Origin: Protopterus annectens
Lineage: Eukaryota; Chordata; Ceratodontiformes; Protopteridae
Direction of reading: 5' to 3'
Assembly (NCBI RefSeq): GCF_019279795.1
Contig: NC_056725.1
Coordinates: 1,071,707,413-1,071,771,412 of the forward strand
DNA length: 64,000 nt
In this document: positions 10,691-23,649 of the stretch, piece after piece
Position numbering within the stretch: the stretch's first letter is position 1
How the letters are laid out: each line of letters opens with the position of its first letter
Translations under genes and position numbers: made by a program
The notes under the pieces: model-generated
Seen by the model: the letters and a program-made list of their open reading frames with translations, nothing else
What the model was told of the DNA's origin: nothing
Database searches by the model: none

Positions 10691-13600
10691 CTGTTGTACT
10701 CTTTTACACATGTGACACCCTACTGATCCTTTGTGATCTTTCGACAGTGTATGACATCATCATATCCTGGCATGTCCAAAGGTTGATTTTGCGTGTACTC
10801 TCCAGCCCAGCTGGTGCATATTGGAATTCTGATGCATTCCTACAACTGCCTTATGTACATAGGTAACACTGTCCTCCTACCAACAAACTCAGATATATGT
10901 GAGAGGTGCAACTGTATAGACAGACAGGAGGCTAAGATCTCCCAAGCCATGACTGGCACAGTCTATCAGGTAGTGAAGGTAACCACACACACCACAAATA
11001 CAGTCACACATGCACCTATGACAACAGCAAACTGTATACATTGGCACACAATGACATACTAGGAGCATCTAAATATACTCTGCGTAAGCAGCTGAGACAT
11101 CCAAAGCAGACACACAAACAACTGCTAACACACAACCATACACACATATCACATAGTTCACAAAGTCATTGTGCCACACAGTCACTGCCCTTAGGCCTAC
11201 ACAACACACCTCATACACTTGTATTAGGTGAGTGTAATTGTCCGTCACACTGACATCCCACTCACCAGGCTGAACAAGGTGTAGGTCACTTTGTGCTGTG
11301 TATCGGGTGGCAGTATATGACACATGACACATGCACTGTTGTCAGTTCACTGCAAGTACAAATATGGCTCCATCATTGACCATTCTGGTGTGTAAACCCT
11401 CAGATGTTCCTCCCTGGACTACATGACAAGAGACATAGAGGGGCTCTCTGATCATGTAGCCCAGCACAGTATGACCCTGACCTTGTGTATCATCTTACCC
11501 TCACCAAGTACTATGTCACAGTATACAGATGACATGATCACTTTAAAAGTTGCCTAACATATTGTTGTCATTCACAGGGGATCCAGTGTCTGTCAGCCTG
11601 GGATTACATGCTCAACATGCCATGTACATTCGCTATGGATGTCATGCACCTGTCACCCCTAGGCTTTCACAGACTGCCTTAGGCTCTTGACACACACACA
11701 CAGTGGCTGTTTGAAGTGAGGGTCAGAAGACATAACCACAGCCATAGATGTTACAGGGTACAGGAAACGGAGAGGGATGGTGCTCAACAACTGATGTCTA
11801 ACCCTCAGAATGCATGCACTCAGGACTGACATCAGTATGGAATCTGTCAATATATGTGCAGTAACAAACACCTGGTTCAGGCTCACAAAAGCACAGCAGC
11901 AGCAGCAGGTTTTACATCATACCATGGTTTTCAGACACAAGACTTGGACCGGACAACAACAATAGGGGGGGAATCCATATACATCATTCATACACACACC
12001 TCCAGGTTGGTAGCAGTACACAAAACACTGGGGAACATACATGTGCAACTGAGAGTGGCCAAAACTGCATTTCAGTTTGTAGACTGTTACAGACCACACT
12101 CCCAAACATGGGCGCAACAGTCGTTATTCCTGGGAACACTGGGGAATGTGAAGGTCTCACCAAACACCATTATATTGTGTGACTTCAAATACACAAACAT
12201 TGACTGGGTATACTACTCAAGCAGTGACACCCTTGCACAACAGTTGCTAAGATTGTTACACTCAAATGCTAGGGCAGACCTGGTCACCACACCCACAGGG
12301 GGTTAAACATGTGGGACCTGATCATCACCCACATGGGGACTCTATGTTCCACAACAGAGGTATACCTGTAATTGTTAAGGTCGGAACATACATTCATCTC
12401 ACTAGACATACATATCCCATACACACACACACATCCTATGTGATCTCAGTGACATACTTCTCATGAGCAAACGTCACACTTGTACAAACTGAGGTGGTAT
12501 CCCTCAATGACCCTGGGAAAGTGTTAATTACGGCTCAGACAACTTCATACTTTACAAGCACATTCTATGGACAACTACTGGAAATCATGGATCATGCTAT
12601 CCCAGATAACTACAAGACTCACTCCTCCAAATCCAGGGGACCTGTCTACCGGACCATGGCCATTACTGAGCTATACAGGGATAGGAGGAGGCTACTAAAT
12701 TATAGAGCACAATCACAATCAGGAAGGCATCTCTGATCAGTACTATGGTATAGCTACAATCACTTGTTGATTCATCTAAGGCCCACTTCTAATGGACACT
12801 TGCAACAGACACTATGGACAATCACAAGGTCTTATTTAGTTATGTCAGGGACCTGGGTGGGAACTCACAGATATACTGTGAGTTACTGCATAATTACAAA
12901 TAATACAGTGAACCCCCTGACATTGCGAACATCCTGGACAACAGGTTCAGTGGGAATGTTTCCCCACCATACCCCCTGCAGTGCACATGTCCATCAGAAC
13001 AGGGTGTAGCCTCCCTGACATCACAGATGAACATGTGTGTGCTGCCCTCTCCATAGCAGACAACACAGCATCAGTGGGACCAGATAGTGTTCCAGACTGT
13101 GGCATACATGAGATTCATGACAAACTTCACACTCACATTATGTCACTGTTCAATATCACAATTACTACAGGATGTGTACCCATGGAATGGGGTACAGCTA
13201 CAGTGTACATGCTTCACAGTGCTGGTGCCACAAGGGACCCTGGACATTATCAAAATATATGCCTAACTATCCTGGTCTGCTATGCTATGGAGTGTATCAT
13301 CATGGAACACATACACATACACATTGTGAACCTACAGACACTGGATCCTACACAATTTGGTGTTGTTGTGGGCATATCTTGCCTCTTGCAGATGTTTGAT
13401 GTCTTTAAACAGTTAGCAGGTCCATAGAAGTACACAGGGTAGTCCACACAGCCTACCTGGAGCTCACATACCACTTCTACACAATACTCCACTTGGCCTT
13501 TACACATTAGATCACCGGATTCAATATCTACACATATGTCACAAGATGGATTGCTAACTGGATCATGGATAGCACACACACAGTCAGTATTGCAGGTGCC

Positions 13601-14741
13601 ATGTCTGACTATACACCAATTATACATGGCATCCCACAGGGCTCAGTCCTGGGACCTCTCTTGTTCTGTATATATTTCTGATACATACTGGCTAACACAG
13701 GAGGAATATGGATGACCATGTTTGCAGATGACTGCAAACTGTGTGCCATAATCGACTCCACAGCTGGCACAAGCATCCTCAGAAAAGGTCTCACAGAGAT
13801 GGATGACTGGTGCCAGAGCCATGGCCTACAGCTACCTTACTTTAGATGCATAGTCATCACCTTTGGTAGTAACATCGTGCACACACATTACCACATAGGT
13901 GATGATACATCACGTACAGTGTGTGTGATTTGTGATTTCGGGACATGAATACTTAGTACTCTTGCCTTTGACGTTCATGTTGCCAATGTTGTTGGACACA
14001 CCTTCTATTTAGGCAACCTTATCCCATACAGTTTTACATCCAGATCAGTTGGGGTCATTGTCACCCTATAGTCATCAGGCACATGCTTGGATACAATGGC
14101 CCATTTCGGATGTACCTTACCCAACATCTGCAGCAACTGGAATGTACACAGATTTACATAACCAAGTGGATCTAGGGACTCACACAGATGGTATGCACAG
14201 TTTGGCTATGGTCACCCCAGCTCTGCCCAGTTGCTTACTGCCTACTTGGATGCAGTCTGTGCCTTTTGTGTGATGCCATGTCCCTCACAGCATTGATGGA
14301 CAGGCTCCACATGAGGATATCAAGGTCCCTTACAGCTACATGCTCCAGGGACAGGTACAGTATGTTGCTGTCTGAGGTCCACTACGTTTGTTGTGAGCAA
14401 TGATGTTAATAGGGCATGCTGGAGGGGCATATTACCATCACAGAGGCTCCACTCACTCGGGAATGTGATCACAGTCCCACATATGCACAGACCCACGTTG
14501 ACCACCTACAGGTGACATCTTCAAAGGTGGACATGTGATCGTATGTTTAGCCCTGGGATATGTTATGGGTCCTTGCTAGACAGAGGCAGAATGAAATGAA
14601 CATATGTATGATATCTTGTGTGACCTACTATTAACAGGCACAGTCTACTGATCTAGCATGATTGCAGAATATAAACACACTGTGGCTAGGCTTCTACATA
14701 CCCTAGGGCAGATAGCCTAGTGTCAACCTCTGAACCTATGC
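10690..14741 (+). mobile_element. Near full-length but heavily decayed CR1 LINE
   Basis: Pieces occur in CR1 order. ORF1 remains start at 10,772 (CYNCLMYIGN and CERCNCID, the two cysteine pairs also seen at 51.3 kb). An esterase remnant lies near 11,240-11,640. The endonuclease is at 11,854-12,305 (VAKTAFQFVDCYR and a decayed GDFNYPNI site reading CDFKYTNIDW). Reverse transcriptase is at 12,981-13,427 (SVGPDSVPD, LDPTQFG) and 13,712-13,948, with the catalytic FADDCKLCAI intact. The 3' end at 14,685-14,741 reads GGCTAGGCTTCTACATACCC, then AGATAGCCTAGTG and a CTGAACCTATG tail. Frameshifts and stops are everywhere; it is older than the copies at 47 and 55 kb. Confidence 0.8.
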
Positions 14742-15314
14742 TAATGTTCGGGATGCACATTGTTCAGTAATGGTACTGATTGCAGGTTTTGTTTCTTCTT
14801 TGCTTTACCACTTCCTATGAACAACCTAGGTTTCTGCACAACATATTTGATTGTGACAGGATTTCACTATATTATATTGTGTCTGTTGTCATATCACTGT
14901 GTGCACATGGTGGATTGGTGAATAGTGTGAGGTTCCTGGGTTGACACTTGCAACTGAGGGATATGTGTGGCCCACTGCTGTACTCAAACTTGCCCTAAGT
15001 GTGTGAGCATTACCAGTTCAGACTTCCGGTGTTTTGTTGCCTGACATTTGTCTCATAGGTTCAAGTGTGTGAGCATGCCCAGTGTGACCTTGCAGTATGT
15101 TGCCGTCTGAGGTCCACTACGTTTGCTGATGTGTGTGAACATTACCGATATTAACATTTATACTATATGTGTGTTGAATATCAGGTTCTATTATTACTGC
15201 AGGCCTCACCTTTGTGTCTTAACTCAACAGGGATTATGCTATGCCTGCAAGGTTTCCATGATATACTTAACATTGACTTATCAACTTTTTTTCATACAAG
15301 CTGACCATTGACAT
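14741..15314. other. Spacer with a displaced CR1 word
   Basis: Positions about 15,093-15,128 repeat about 35 bases of the preceding CR1 (14,356-14,392), including GTCTGAGGTCCACTACGTTTG. Nothing else is recognised here. Confidence 0.4.
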
Positions 15315-15640
15315 ACTGTCATGGTTTAGTACTCTGAGTATAGTGCACTGTATCCTGTGTTCGAGGACTGTCACTGCTTATTATTTTCATACATGCCAGA
15401 ACAGACTGCTTCAAGAAAAGTGAAGCAAATATGAACTTGTTAACCTGCATTTGATGAACTATACCCACATTTGACCAGACTTGCACAACATTGCTCAATG
15501 TTGGCCAACATTGCTGGACAGTGCACAATATTGCTGAACATTGCCTGTAGTTGTGCTACTTAGTGTGTGCAATTTTGTTTACATATACTAAATAGTGGTG
15601 AGAGCTGTTTAGCAGTGCTTTATATTGCTTAACACATAGA
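15315..15640 (+). repeat. tRNA-derived SINE with TTGC-rich body
   Basis: The head reads GTCATGGTTTAGTACTCTGA with a box B-like TGTGTTCGAGGACTG, then TTATTTTCATACATGCCAGA. The body is made of short repeats such as CAACATTGCTCAATGTTGGC. It ends AGCAGTGCTTTATATTGCTT. The same order of parts occurs at 35,255-35,600 on the same strand. Confidence 0.65.
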
Positions 15641-15974
15641 AATCATGCCTCGGGTGGTGCTGCAGGGCTGCCTATGTTGGATGCACATTTTACACTCCCT
15701 ATACATGTTTGCTAACAGGTAGTGTCAAGTTAGGCATCGCTTTTACTATATGTGTGAGTCGGAGAGAGGTATCATTTCCAGGGTTCCTACTGAGCCAGTG
15801 TATATGCTATGCGTTTCCTCTTTGCCAAGGCCAAAGCATACTGGGCACGCCTCCTTATGCCTACTGGGGCAGGCTCAGGTTGTTCCTCCTCTGAGTCACG
15901 CTCTGCCTGTGATGGCCTTGGCAATGGTGGGGGGCTGTTGTGCCCGCCCTATGCTGCTCCTGCTGCAGCTGTTT

Positions 15975-16354
15975 TCACAGGATCATATTATGTAGCATAG
16001 CACATACCATGACTATTTGGGTACATGTAGTTGGTGAGTACTGCAAGGCTCCACCAGATGTGTCCAGGCACCGGAACCGTGACTTGAGCAGCCGTGTTTG
16101 TGCGTGTGCCTCATTATGGCATTCCTGTTCAGGTGTGTGTGCATTTCTAATGGGTGTCATCATCCAAGGCTCGAGTGCATATCCAGCATCCCCCACTAGG
16201 TGACCATGAAGGATGTCCCCATTGGCAAATGTCTGGTACAGCTGTGTCAGATGCCAGATATGGGAGTCATGGTAGCTTCCAGGGCAGCCAGCACACACAT
16301 TCATTATTATGCCCTGGGCATCACACATGACCTGGCAGTTGATGGAGGGGTAAC
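15975..16354 (-). pseudogene. PIF/Harbinger transposase, DDE-domain end (truncated)
   Basis: The minus-strand frame reads YPSINCQVMCDAQGIIMNV, then CPGSYHDSHIW, HLVGDAGYALEPWMMTPIRN, HNEAHAQTR, LKSRFRCLD, GGALQYSP and CAMLHNMIL. This order matches the DDE nuclease of HARBI1-like transposases: CDA with the aspartate, GDAGY with the second aspartate, NEAHAQTR with the glutamate region, and the closing CAMLHN motif. These enzymes cut and paste the element into a 3-bp target. The N-terminal half is missing because a retroviral LTR starts at about 16,355, within the YPSINC motif. The frame then ends naturally after MLHN. It is convergent with the left-arm Myb exons, the same arrangement as in the copy at 60-63.5 kb. 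Confidence 0.85.
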
Positions 16355-17043
16355 TGTTAGAAAAATGTGTAATAGTAATATGCTCGAGGTTTAAAAGGGT
16401 TAATACATTTATTATGTTCACACTGCATGAATCTGCACAGCTATTAGAAACTTAACAAGAAGCATTTCATTTCTGCTAATGTCATGAAAATAACAAGAGA
16501 CATTTCATTTCTGCTAATGTCATGAAATTTAACAAAGAGATATTCATTTCTGCTTATGCTATGAGAAAGTATGCAGCTGCTAGAAGCTTTGATAAAGAAA
16601 ACAATAGATGCTTGAAAGTATAAACCATAATCAGCATTACTTGTACCAAAGCAGGAAATGTACCTTGAATCTAGACAAAATGTAACACATGTATTAGAAC
16701 AGTGCAATTGAAGAATTGAAAAGTTAAAATGGGCTAAAATAAGCCCAAGGCCAGGTTGTTTTTCTCAGAATGTTTTGCAAGCTAGCAAATAATCTAACCA
16801 AGTCAGCAATAAGTCTAGTAACATTTTCTGTAGAACATATAGAAAGCTGTGTCTAACTACGTCAGCAATAGAATAGTAACATTTTCTGTGTGACAGGAAG
16901 AGAACTGTATAAGAATAACATACTAAATACCAGTAATTCAGACAAAGCTTGTGCCTACATGCTTTGTCTCCTTGCTGCATGTAATAAAGGGTGCCTTGCT
17001 TGAACCTAACGTAAATTGGTCTTTGAAGTTTTTTCCTTTGACA
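16355..17043 (+). repeat. 5' LTR of the retrovirus fossil
   Basis: The LTR starts TGTTAG and ends near TTTGACA. It contains about three direct repeats of ~45 bp (16,450-16,560) built on CATTTCATTTCTGCTAATG, like enhancer repeats of U3. A second repeated word is TAACATTTTCTGT (16,819 and 16,878). A TATA-like GTATAAGAATAAC lies near 16,908, and an AATAAA signal near 16,983 marks R. Downstream, a TGGTCCTTCGGACC segment occupies the primer-binding position; I cannot name its tRNA. No second LTR is recognised in the window. Confidence 0.65.
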
Positions 17044-17479
17044 GATTGGTCCTTCGGACCAGAATCCTCTCTTCACCACGGATCAGATGGCCAGGTGGTT
17101 GAAACTGTACAGGAAAGAAACCAAATCGGTTCTTCTTATATGGAAAGTCCTCCGACTGAATTGTCGTTCAAAAGAGGCCAGCCACTTTCTGATCTGTGAC
17201 TGAAGGATGGGTCTCCGCGAATTGGTGATCAATCACATGGGCTCAGGTAAGGTGAATCTACTTTTTTCTGTTTTCTGTTTTAGATCAGGGACTAGATGTG
17301 TATTGTTTTTGTCAGACTGTATTTTTCTTACAAGTCAGGGACAAAAAAGATTACTGTCTTGTCATAGATCAGGAGAAACAGAATAAGTAGGCAGTCATTC
17401 TGAAGAGACTATAATAAAATCCATGGTACCATGTTAAAAAATTAAGAGAAGTTACGCAACGGTCAAAGGGTAGAACAAA

Positions 17480-18915
17480 ATGGGTAATAATTGCACAAAA
17501 AGACCCCAAAATCCACTTTTAACAGAAGGCGCAAAATATATGCAGTCGCAGCGCGCTGACAATATTAGATATTATTCAAAATGGGTTAATAAATATGAAT
17601 TTGACGGAAAATTAGAAAAATCCTCACTTATCAAACTTATCAAACAGCTCAAAACCAATTCCAAAGATCGGGTAAAAAAGCAACGTTGATTAGGAATTCC
17701 TCAGGCACACAGGTGGCTTGAGGAAGTAAACCGTAGGGAACAACAGAACAAAAATTCAAAAGGAATGTTTTTAGATAAGGAGGACAATAACTTAGTAATA
17801 GCATCAGCACCTCCGCCTCCCTTACCAGAATATGAAGTAAGTGAACAGGTTAATCCACCCCCATGATATCCTGTAGTCACTGAAGATAGCGATATTATGA
17901 AACTAAAACTGAATAAAATTAGAGATCCCATCAGGGCCAGGTCCCAAACAAAGGCAGGTAACTCAGATGAAGGCATCGAGTTATGGCAAATGGTTAAGAA
18001 TTCACGATCTATATGCGAAGAAGAAGAAATATGCCCACTTATAGAAGTACCCAATCCTCAGGCAGGTCAAGACAATCAGGACCCAACTATTTTAGTGTAT
18101 AGACCTTGGACCCGGAAGACATCCGGAAAGCCACTGAGGGAATTCCCCATCCAAAGGTTAATTTTACAAAATTCTCAGAAGATTTACAAGGAATGAGGAT
18201 GAGTTATAACCTAAACAGAGAAGAAATAGAAAAGGTAATTAGACAGATTGTAGGGCCAGATTGCTACATGATTAGTGGGAACTGGAATCCCCGTGACGCT
18301 GCACAAAGACCCCTCCCACATAGCAGTGCAGAATTAGACACCAGAGTAAAAGGTCTTACAGACCGCATTTCTGAAAACTGGAAACCTAGGGCAGACTGGA
18401 CTTGCATTAATCAATGCATCCAACAAGAAGGTGAAACAATTGACCGGTACTATGCCAAATTATTAGAGTGTTTTAATAACCACTGTGGAATGCAGGTTCC
18501 TGAAGATCAAACACAAGATTCCCCATATGAACAGCAGTTAAATAATGCATTTTTAAAGGGCAGTATTGCACCTATAAGCAGTTTTATTACAAAACATATG
18601 GTAGACCATTGTACAAGCATGTTACAATCATTACTTGAATATGCTAGGCATGCCGAAAGGCATTTTAATAGCAAAAAGAAAAAGAAAGCTCAAGTATTTT
18701 CTGTAGAAGATGAAGCAGAAGTTTATGTAGTACAGTCTGGGAAAAAGGGCAAGAAAAACGCACAAGGAAACAAGCAGTCTGATCAGAGATCAGAGGACTT
18801 TGAAGGGCGAAAGCAAAGGGGAGAATGTTTTAAATGCGGTAAAAAGGGACATTTGGCAAGGGATTGCAAGAAAAACAAGAAGGCAACAACGGAAGATAAG
18901 GAGGGTGAGGACTGA
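17480..18915 (+). pseudogene. gag: gag region of the retrovirus fossil
   Basis: It begins MGNNCTKRPQNP, a myristoylation-type start typical of gammaretroviral matrix. A capsid-like part follows with DPEDIRKATEG and WTCINQCIQQEGETIDRYY, the latter in the major homology region position. A basic linker and one zinc knuckle, CFKCGKKGHLARDC, form the nucleocapsid. The splice-donor-like CTCAGGTAAG near 17,247 upstream fits a leader donor used for env mRNA in this group. The region is broken. Confidence 0.85.
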
Positions 18916-21900
18916 CTATATGATAGTCAGGAATTACTAGAAGGGGCTAGCAAAGAAAGGACAAATGAGAATGTGATAGAGAGAGTAGAGGAAGTGCAGG
19001 AAGTTAGTGACAATGAAGAAAATGAAATATTAGACCTAGCTCTATTGAGCTTGGAGCTTTATTTAGCAGACACAAAACCAGAAGTTACACTCTTGGTAGA
19101 AGGGAGGGAAGTCAAATTCTTGTGTGACTCAGGGGCATCACAAACCCTGATACATCCCTCCAAACTGCCAGAAAACACAGAGTCGCCTGATTACATACTG
19201 GTCAAAGCAGCTAATGGACAGCTGTATCGGGAGCCTCTCTCCCGTAACATTGCAATAACTGATCCAGTTTCAGGATTGACACAGAAAAGCAAAATTGTTG
19301 TTTCTGCAAAATGCCCAGTAAACCTCTTGGGCAGAGATCTCATGCAGCTATTTGGTATAGCAGTAGTCCCACCCATGCAGGGTATGGAAGCACAGCGAAA
19401 AATTGATACCTTTACAGTGCAATCGGAGGGTGCAATGTTTTATTGGTACAGCCAGGACTTGGTTACAACTGGTCCAGGGACTGTGACCAAAGAGTTAATG
19501 AATGTAGCCATCAGCAAGTTCCCCTCCCTTGACATTGATAAGCAACACCTGTTGCACTGTATCCTGTATTATTGTAACACACCAGGACCTGATAAAGAAT
19601 ATGAGCAAGAATTATTTAAAAATCATGCAAACAGATTGGTATTGCATAACCTGTACTGGGACACAGAAGGGAACAGTGTAGCCAGCTGTTCGTTGCCCCA
19701 GGAGTTTTTTGCACTTTATAAATCTAATTGATTACCACATGTTATCTTAACAAAAAACAGAAATATAGAATGGGCAGACCTAGGAGAAAAAGTCATGAGA
19801 TGGGAGAAACAGACAGAACTAGAACTGTCAGAACAGGGAATACAAATACAGAAGTTGAATTGGATAACTCAGACCAACCCAGCTGTGCACTTGCAGTCTA
19901 GCGAGGACAGCTGATTGACACTCCTGTTAGAGGAGGAAGAAAATGACTTACGAAGTATACCAGAAACCCTATGGTCAAAAGGAAAATCAGATGTAGGACT
20001 CATTCGTACAGCGGGACCAGTTACTATCACGCCAAAGTCAGCATTCAGACCACAAAAAATACAGTATCCCTTAAGAAAAGATGCAGAGGCAGGGATAAAG
20101 CCTATTATAGCCGCCTTACTTAAAGAAGGGATACTAGAAGAATCTCCTGATTCACCATGTAACACACCCTTATTTCCAGTTAAAAAGGCCAATGGAGAAT
20201 GGTGTATGGTCCAAGATTTACAAGCTGTAAATGATGCAGTAATACCAAGAGCACCTACGGTGCCAGACCCACACACCCTATTGAATGATCTGAAACCTCA
20301 ACAGAAGTATTTTTCTGTGGTAGACATCAGCAATGCATTCTTTTCAATACTGATACACCCTGATAGCCAGTATTGGTTTGCATTCACATTTCAGGGGAAA
20401 AGGTATACATATACGCGACTACCACAGGAATATTGTGAAAGTCCAACAATATTCTCACAAGAAATGGCAAGCAACTTGGCGGGATTCACCCCACCAAGAG
20501 GCAGTCAGATTTTACTTTATGTTGATGACATCTTGCTGGCAGCCCCCACCCAGCAGGAATGTAGAGAAGATACCATAGCACTTCTACGACTTTTAGCCGC
20601 TGAAGGACATAAGGTAAATAAAAGTAAACTGCAGCTTTGGAAAAAACAAGTCAAATACCTGGGATATGTAATATCCAAGGAAGGTAGAACATTAGATGAG
20701 GACAGAAAAATAGCAATTTTGCAAGCACCAAAACCCACTTCCAAGAAGGAAATGATGTCCTTCCTGGGTACAACCAATTTTTGCCGGAGCTGGATTCCAA
20801 ACTATGCCTTGGAATCTGCACCTCTGACTAACCTTATATATAAAAAGCCTATGGCAGTGCAGGATTTGTTACAATGGGCACCAGAGGCAGAATCTGCCTT
20901 CTGTAAACTAAAGCAGTTAATAGCATCCTCATTAGTTCTGGGATTGCCAAACTACCATAAACATTTTTTCCAAACTGTAGATTGTAAGTAGGGTTACATG
21001 GCATCAGTACTAACACAACAGCATGGGGATAAGCAACGCCCCATTGCTTACTATTCATCACAACTAGACCCAGTGTCATGATCCTTACCCCACTGTGTAC
21101 AAGAAGTAGTTGCAGCTGCAATGGCAGTACAGGCTTCAGCCTCAGTAGTTTTGTTCCACCCTCTCACTTTAAGAGTACTTCATGCAGTCGCAATTATTTT
21201 ACTACAAGAAAAGGTAGCATATCTTTCCCCTGCTAGGCATCTTTCCTGTATGACTATATTGTTGAGTCAACCTCATATGACAATTGAATGCTGCACGACT
21301 TTAAACCCTTATACTCTGCTCCCGACTCCTGCAGATGGCACACCACACCGCTGCCTGCAGGTAATTGAGCAAAAGACACTACCTAGAAAAGACCTCATGG
21401 ATGTCCCCTTGGATGATGTCGAGGTGACATACTACATGGATGGTTCGTGCAAAAGGGGTCCTGCAGGACAGAACCTAGTAGGATATGCAGTAGTTTCTGA
21501 TACTGGGATTATAGAAGCAAAACCTTTACCACACAACTTATCTGCACAGGCAGCAGAATTGATTGCCCTGACACAGGCATGTACCTTAGCAAAGGGTAAA
21601 TGTGTAAACATTTTTACTGATAGCCAGTACGCTATTTCTGCTGTACATGTTTTTGTGCAACAGTGGAAAAACCAGGGAATGATAACATCTACTTGCAAAC
21701 CTATAAATCATGCACAGTTTATTTTAGATCTTTTAGAATCTATTCAGTTACCTCAGAAAGTAGCCATTTGTAAATGCACAGCTCACACCAAGCAACAAGA
21801 TAGGATTTCAAAAGGTAATGCGAGAGCTGATACAGCTGCAAAACAAGCAGCCACAGAAGTATTTCTTTTAAATGAGAAATTACAACCCTCTGAGATTTTA

Positions 21901-23170
21901 GATTTAGATATGTTAAAAACAATGCAGGCACTCACTACGCAAGCTGAAAAACAATGATGGATAAAACGAGGAGCAATCCTCGAAAAGGGGCTGTACATCT
22001 CTAGAGAAGGAAAACTGATACTACCCTCTAATTTGTTTCAATATGCAGCTTTGTTGAGCTATGGGCAGTGCCATGACTCAACAGGGGGGATGGTACAGTT
22101 GGTGAACCAGGCGTTCACAATGTATGGATTTATAAACTACTCTAAAAAATTTTGTTTGATGTGTCAGATTTGCAACAAACATCATGCACAGGGGGCGATA
22201 AAGCCCAAGCAAGGGAGTTTCCCTACACCACCATATCCGTTTCACACTATCTGTATGGATTTCATAGAACTGAACAAATGTGAAAATAAGAAGTATTGTC
22301 TTGTCATTGTAGATATGTTTTCCAGATGGGTGGAAGCCTTTCCAACAAAAAATCCAGATGCAGCTATGGAGGCAAAAGTACTTGTCAAGGAAATCATTCC
22401 TAGGTTTGGTATTCCAGAAAGGATCTACAGTGACAATGGTACACACTTTGTAAATCAAACTATACATCAGTTGAGTAAGCATTTTGGTATTTCTTTAAAA
22501 AAATCATTGTGCATGCCATCTACAATCTGCAGGGCTAGTTGAAAGGCATAATGGTATACTAAAAAACAAATTGAGAAAATTAATAGCTGAGACAGGAAAA
22601 AACTGGTTATACTGTTTGCCCCTGGCACTGCTGAGCATGAGAACTGTCCCTACAGCAAGAGGATTGACTCCTTTTGAAAAATTATTTGGAAGGGCTTATT
22701 ATACACCCCAGTGGAAGCTTCTCATGTCATCAGACCAGGAAGCTGATTTCACACTAGCTGAATATATGAAAAAGTTGATGAGTTCTAAACATCTGTTGCA
22801 GTCAAATTCTGTTTCAGATAGAAAACAAACCGAGACATCAGAAGTGGCAGTGCCGCCCGGAGATTGGGTGTGGATCAAAAACATCAAGAGGAAGAATTGG
22901 TCATCACCAAGGTGGGAAGGTCCCTACCAGGTGCTTCTTTCAACACCCACTGCAGTCAAGATAGCAGAACGAGCTTCGTGGATACACCTGAGCTGGTTAA
23001 GAATTTTGAGTTGGACAAAAATCTTACCTCTCCATTGGGGCCCTCAGCACAAAGTCTGGCTACAAAGGGGGGTCAGATCAATAAGACTGATCCGTCTCAA
23101 CCCCAGTGAAGAAACCATCGGTGCTGAATGTCCTATTAGGGCAGAGAGTAAGAGCACGTGTCCAAGATGA
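18916..23170 (+). pseudogene. pol: pro-pol region of the retrovirus fossil
   Basis: Domains lie in retroviral order. The protease (about 19,080-19,400) has FLCDSGASQTLIH. Reverse transcriptase (about 19,930-20,960) has YPLRKDAEAGIKPII, a decayed LPQ motif and the catalytic YVDDILLA. RNase H (about 21,420-21,860) has YYMDGSCKRG, AAELIALTQA and FTDSQYAISAV. Integrase (about 22,030-23,150) has the zinc-binding end (CQICNKHH), FPTPPYPFHTICMDFIEL, YSDNGTHF and a C-terminal [10 protein letters not shown] with WEGPYQVLL. The spelling and domain set fit gamma/epsilon-type viruses rather than foamy viruses. The region is broken in several places. Confidence 0.9.
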
Positions 23171-23440
23171 TGGAATTCAGTAAGATCCAAATACACCTAC
23201 TTGGAAGAGTTGGAGAAAACAGAAATGCAGAACAACCATTTCCTCAAAAGTATTGCATAATCATCCTGTTGACTGTACTAGTGACAATAATCTTTTTGTT
23301 GTGGCCATTCCTTTTCCCAGCCACACAAATTGAACTAAACAAGCACGTGGAGTGGCACGCAGAGTGGCACCCAAACTTTAACACTTACCAGGCAATCAAA
23401 TATGTGTATGATGGACATATCCCTACTGTGATCACTTGTA
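23167..23440 (+). pseudogene. env: Start of env of the retrovirus fossil
   Basis: A short frame overlaps the end of pol, as env does in related viruses. It holds a strongly hydrophobic segment, IIILLTVLVTIIFLLW, that could be a long signal peptide or membrane anchor, followed by a polar stretch. The rest of the envelope is absent. From about 23,410 the sequence resembles the left arm in inverted orientation, so part of this frame may already be arm DNA. Confidence 0.45.
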
Positions 23441-23649
23441 CCTAAAAGAGCTATATGTCAAACAGGAGTGGTCTCAGTAATGGGTGCAGGTGAATACCAC
23501 TGGTTACTGGCATAGTATAGTACCTGAAGGATCCAAATGTTACTGTGTGTCCTACATATGTGTGTCAGCTGTCAAGACATCATCTAATGATTGGTTATGG
23601 TCAGGTTGTTGAAGTTCTGTATACTACCAGAATGGAAACAATGACAGAT

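Larger units (their letters stand above)
16355..23440 (+). mobile_element. Endogenous retrovirus fossil, gamma/epsilon-like, no 3' LTR
   Basis: The order is 5' LTR, leader, gag, pro-pol and the beginning of env, all on the plus strand. Gammaretrovirus-like traits are a glycine-start matrix region, one CCHC zinc knuckle, and gag and pro in one frame, which this group links by stop-codon read-through. The element is broken, with roughly half a dozen or more lesions across gag and pol. Most of env and the 3' LTR are missing. It sits inside the Harbinger transposase remnant on its left. Age cannot be measured by comparing LTRs because only one is present. The reading frames are much better preserved than the surrounding Harbinger and CR1 remains, so it is probably the younger layer. 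Confidence 0.9.

Noticed and set aside
18106-22887. Minus-strand frames inside the retrovirus fossil
   Set aside because: They are shadows of the gag and pol coding strand.
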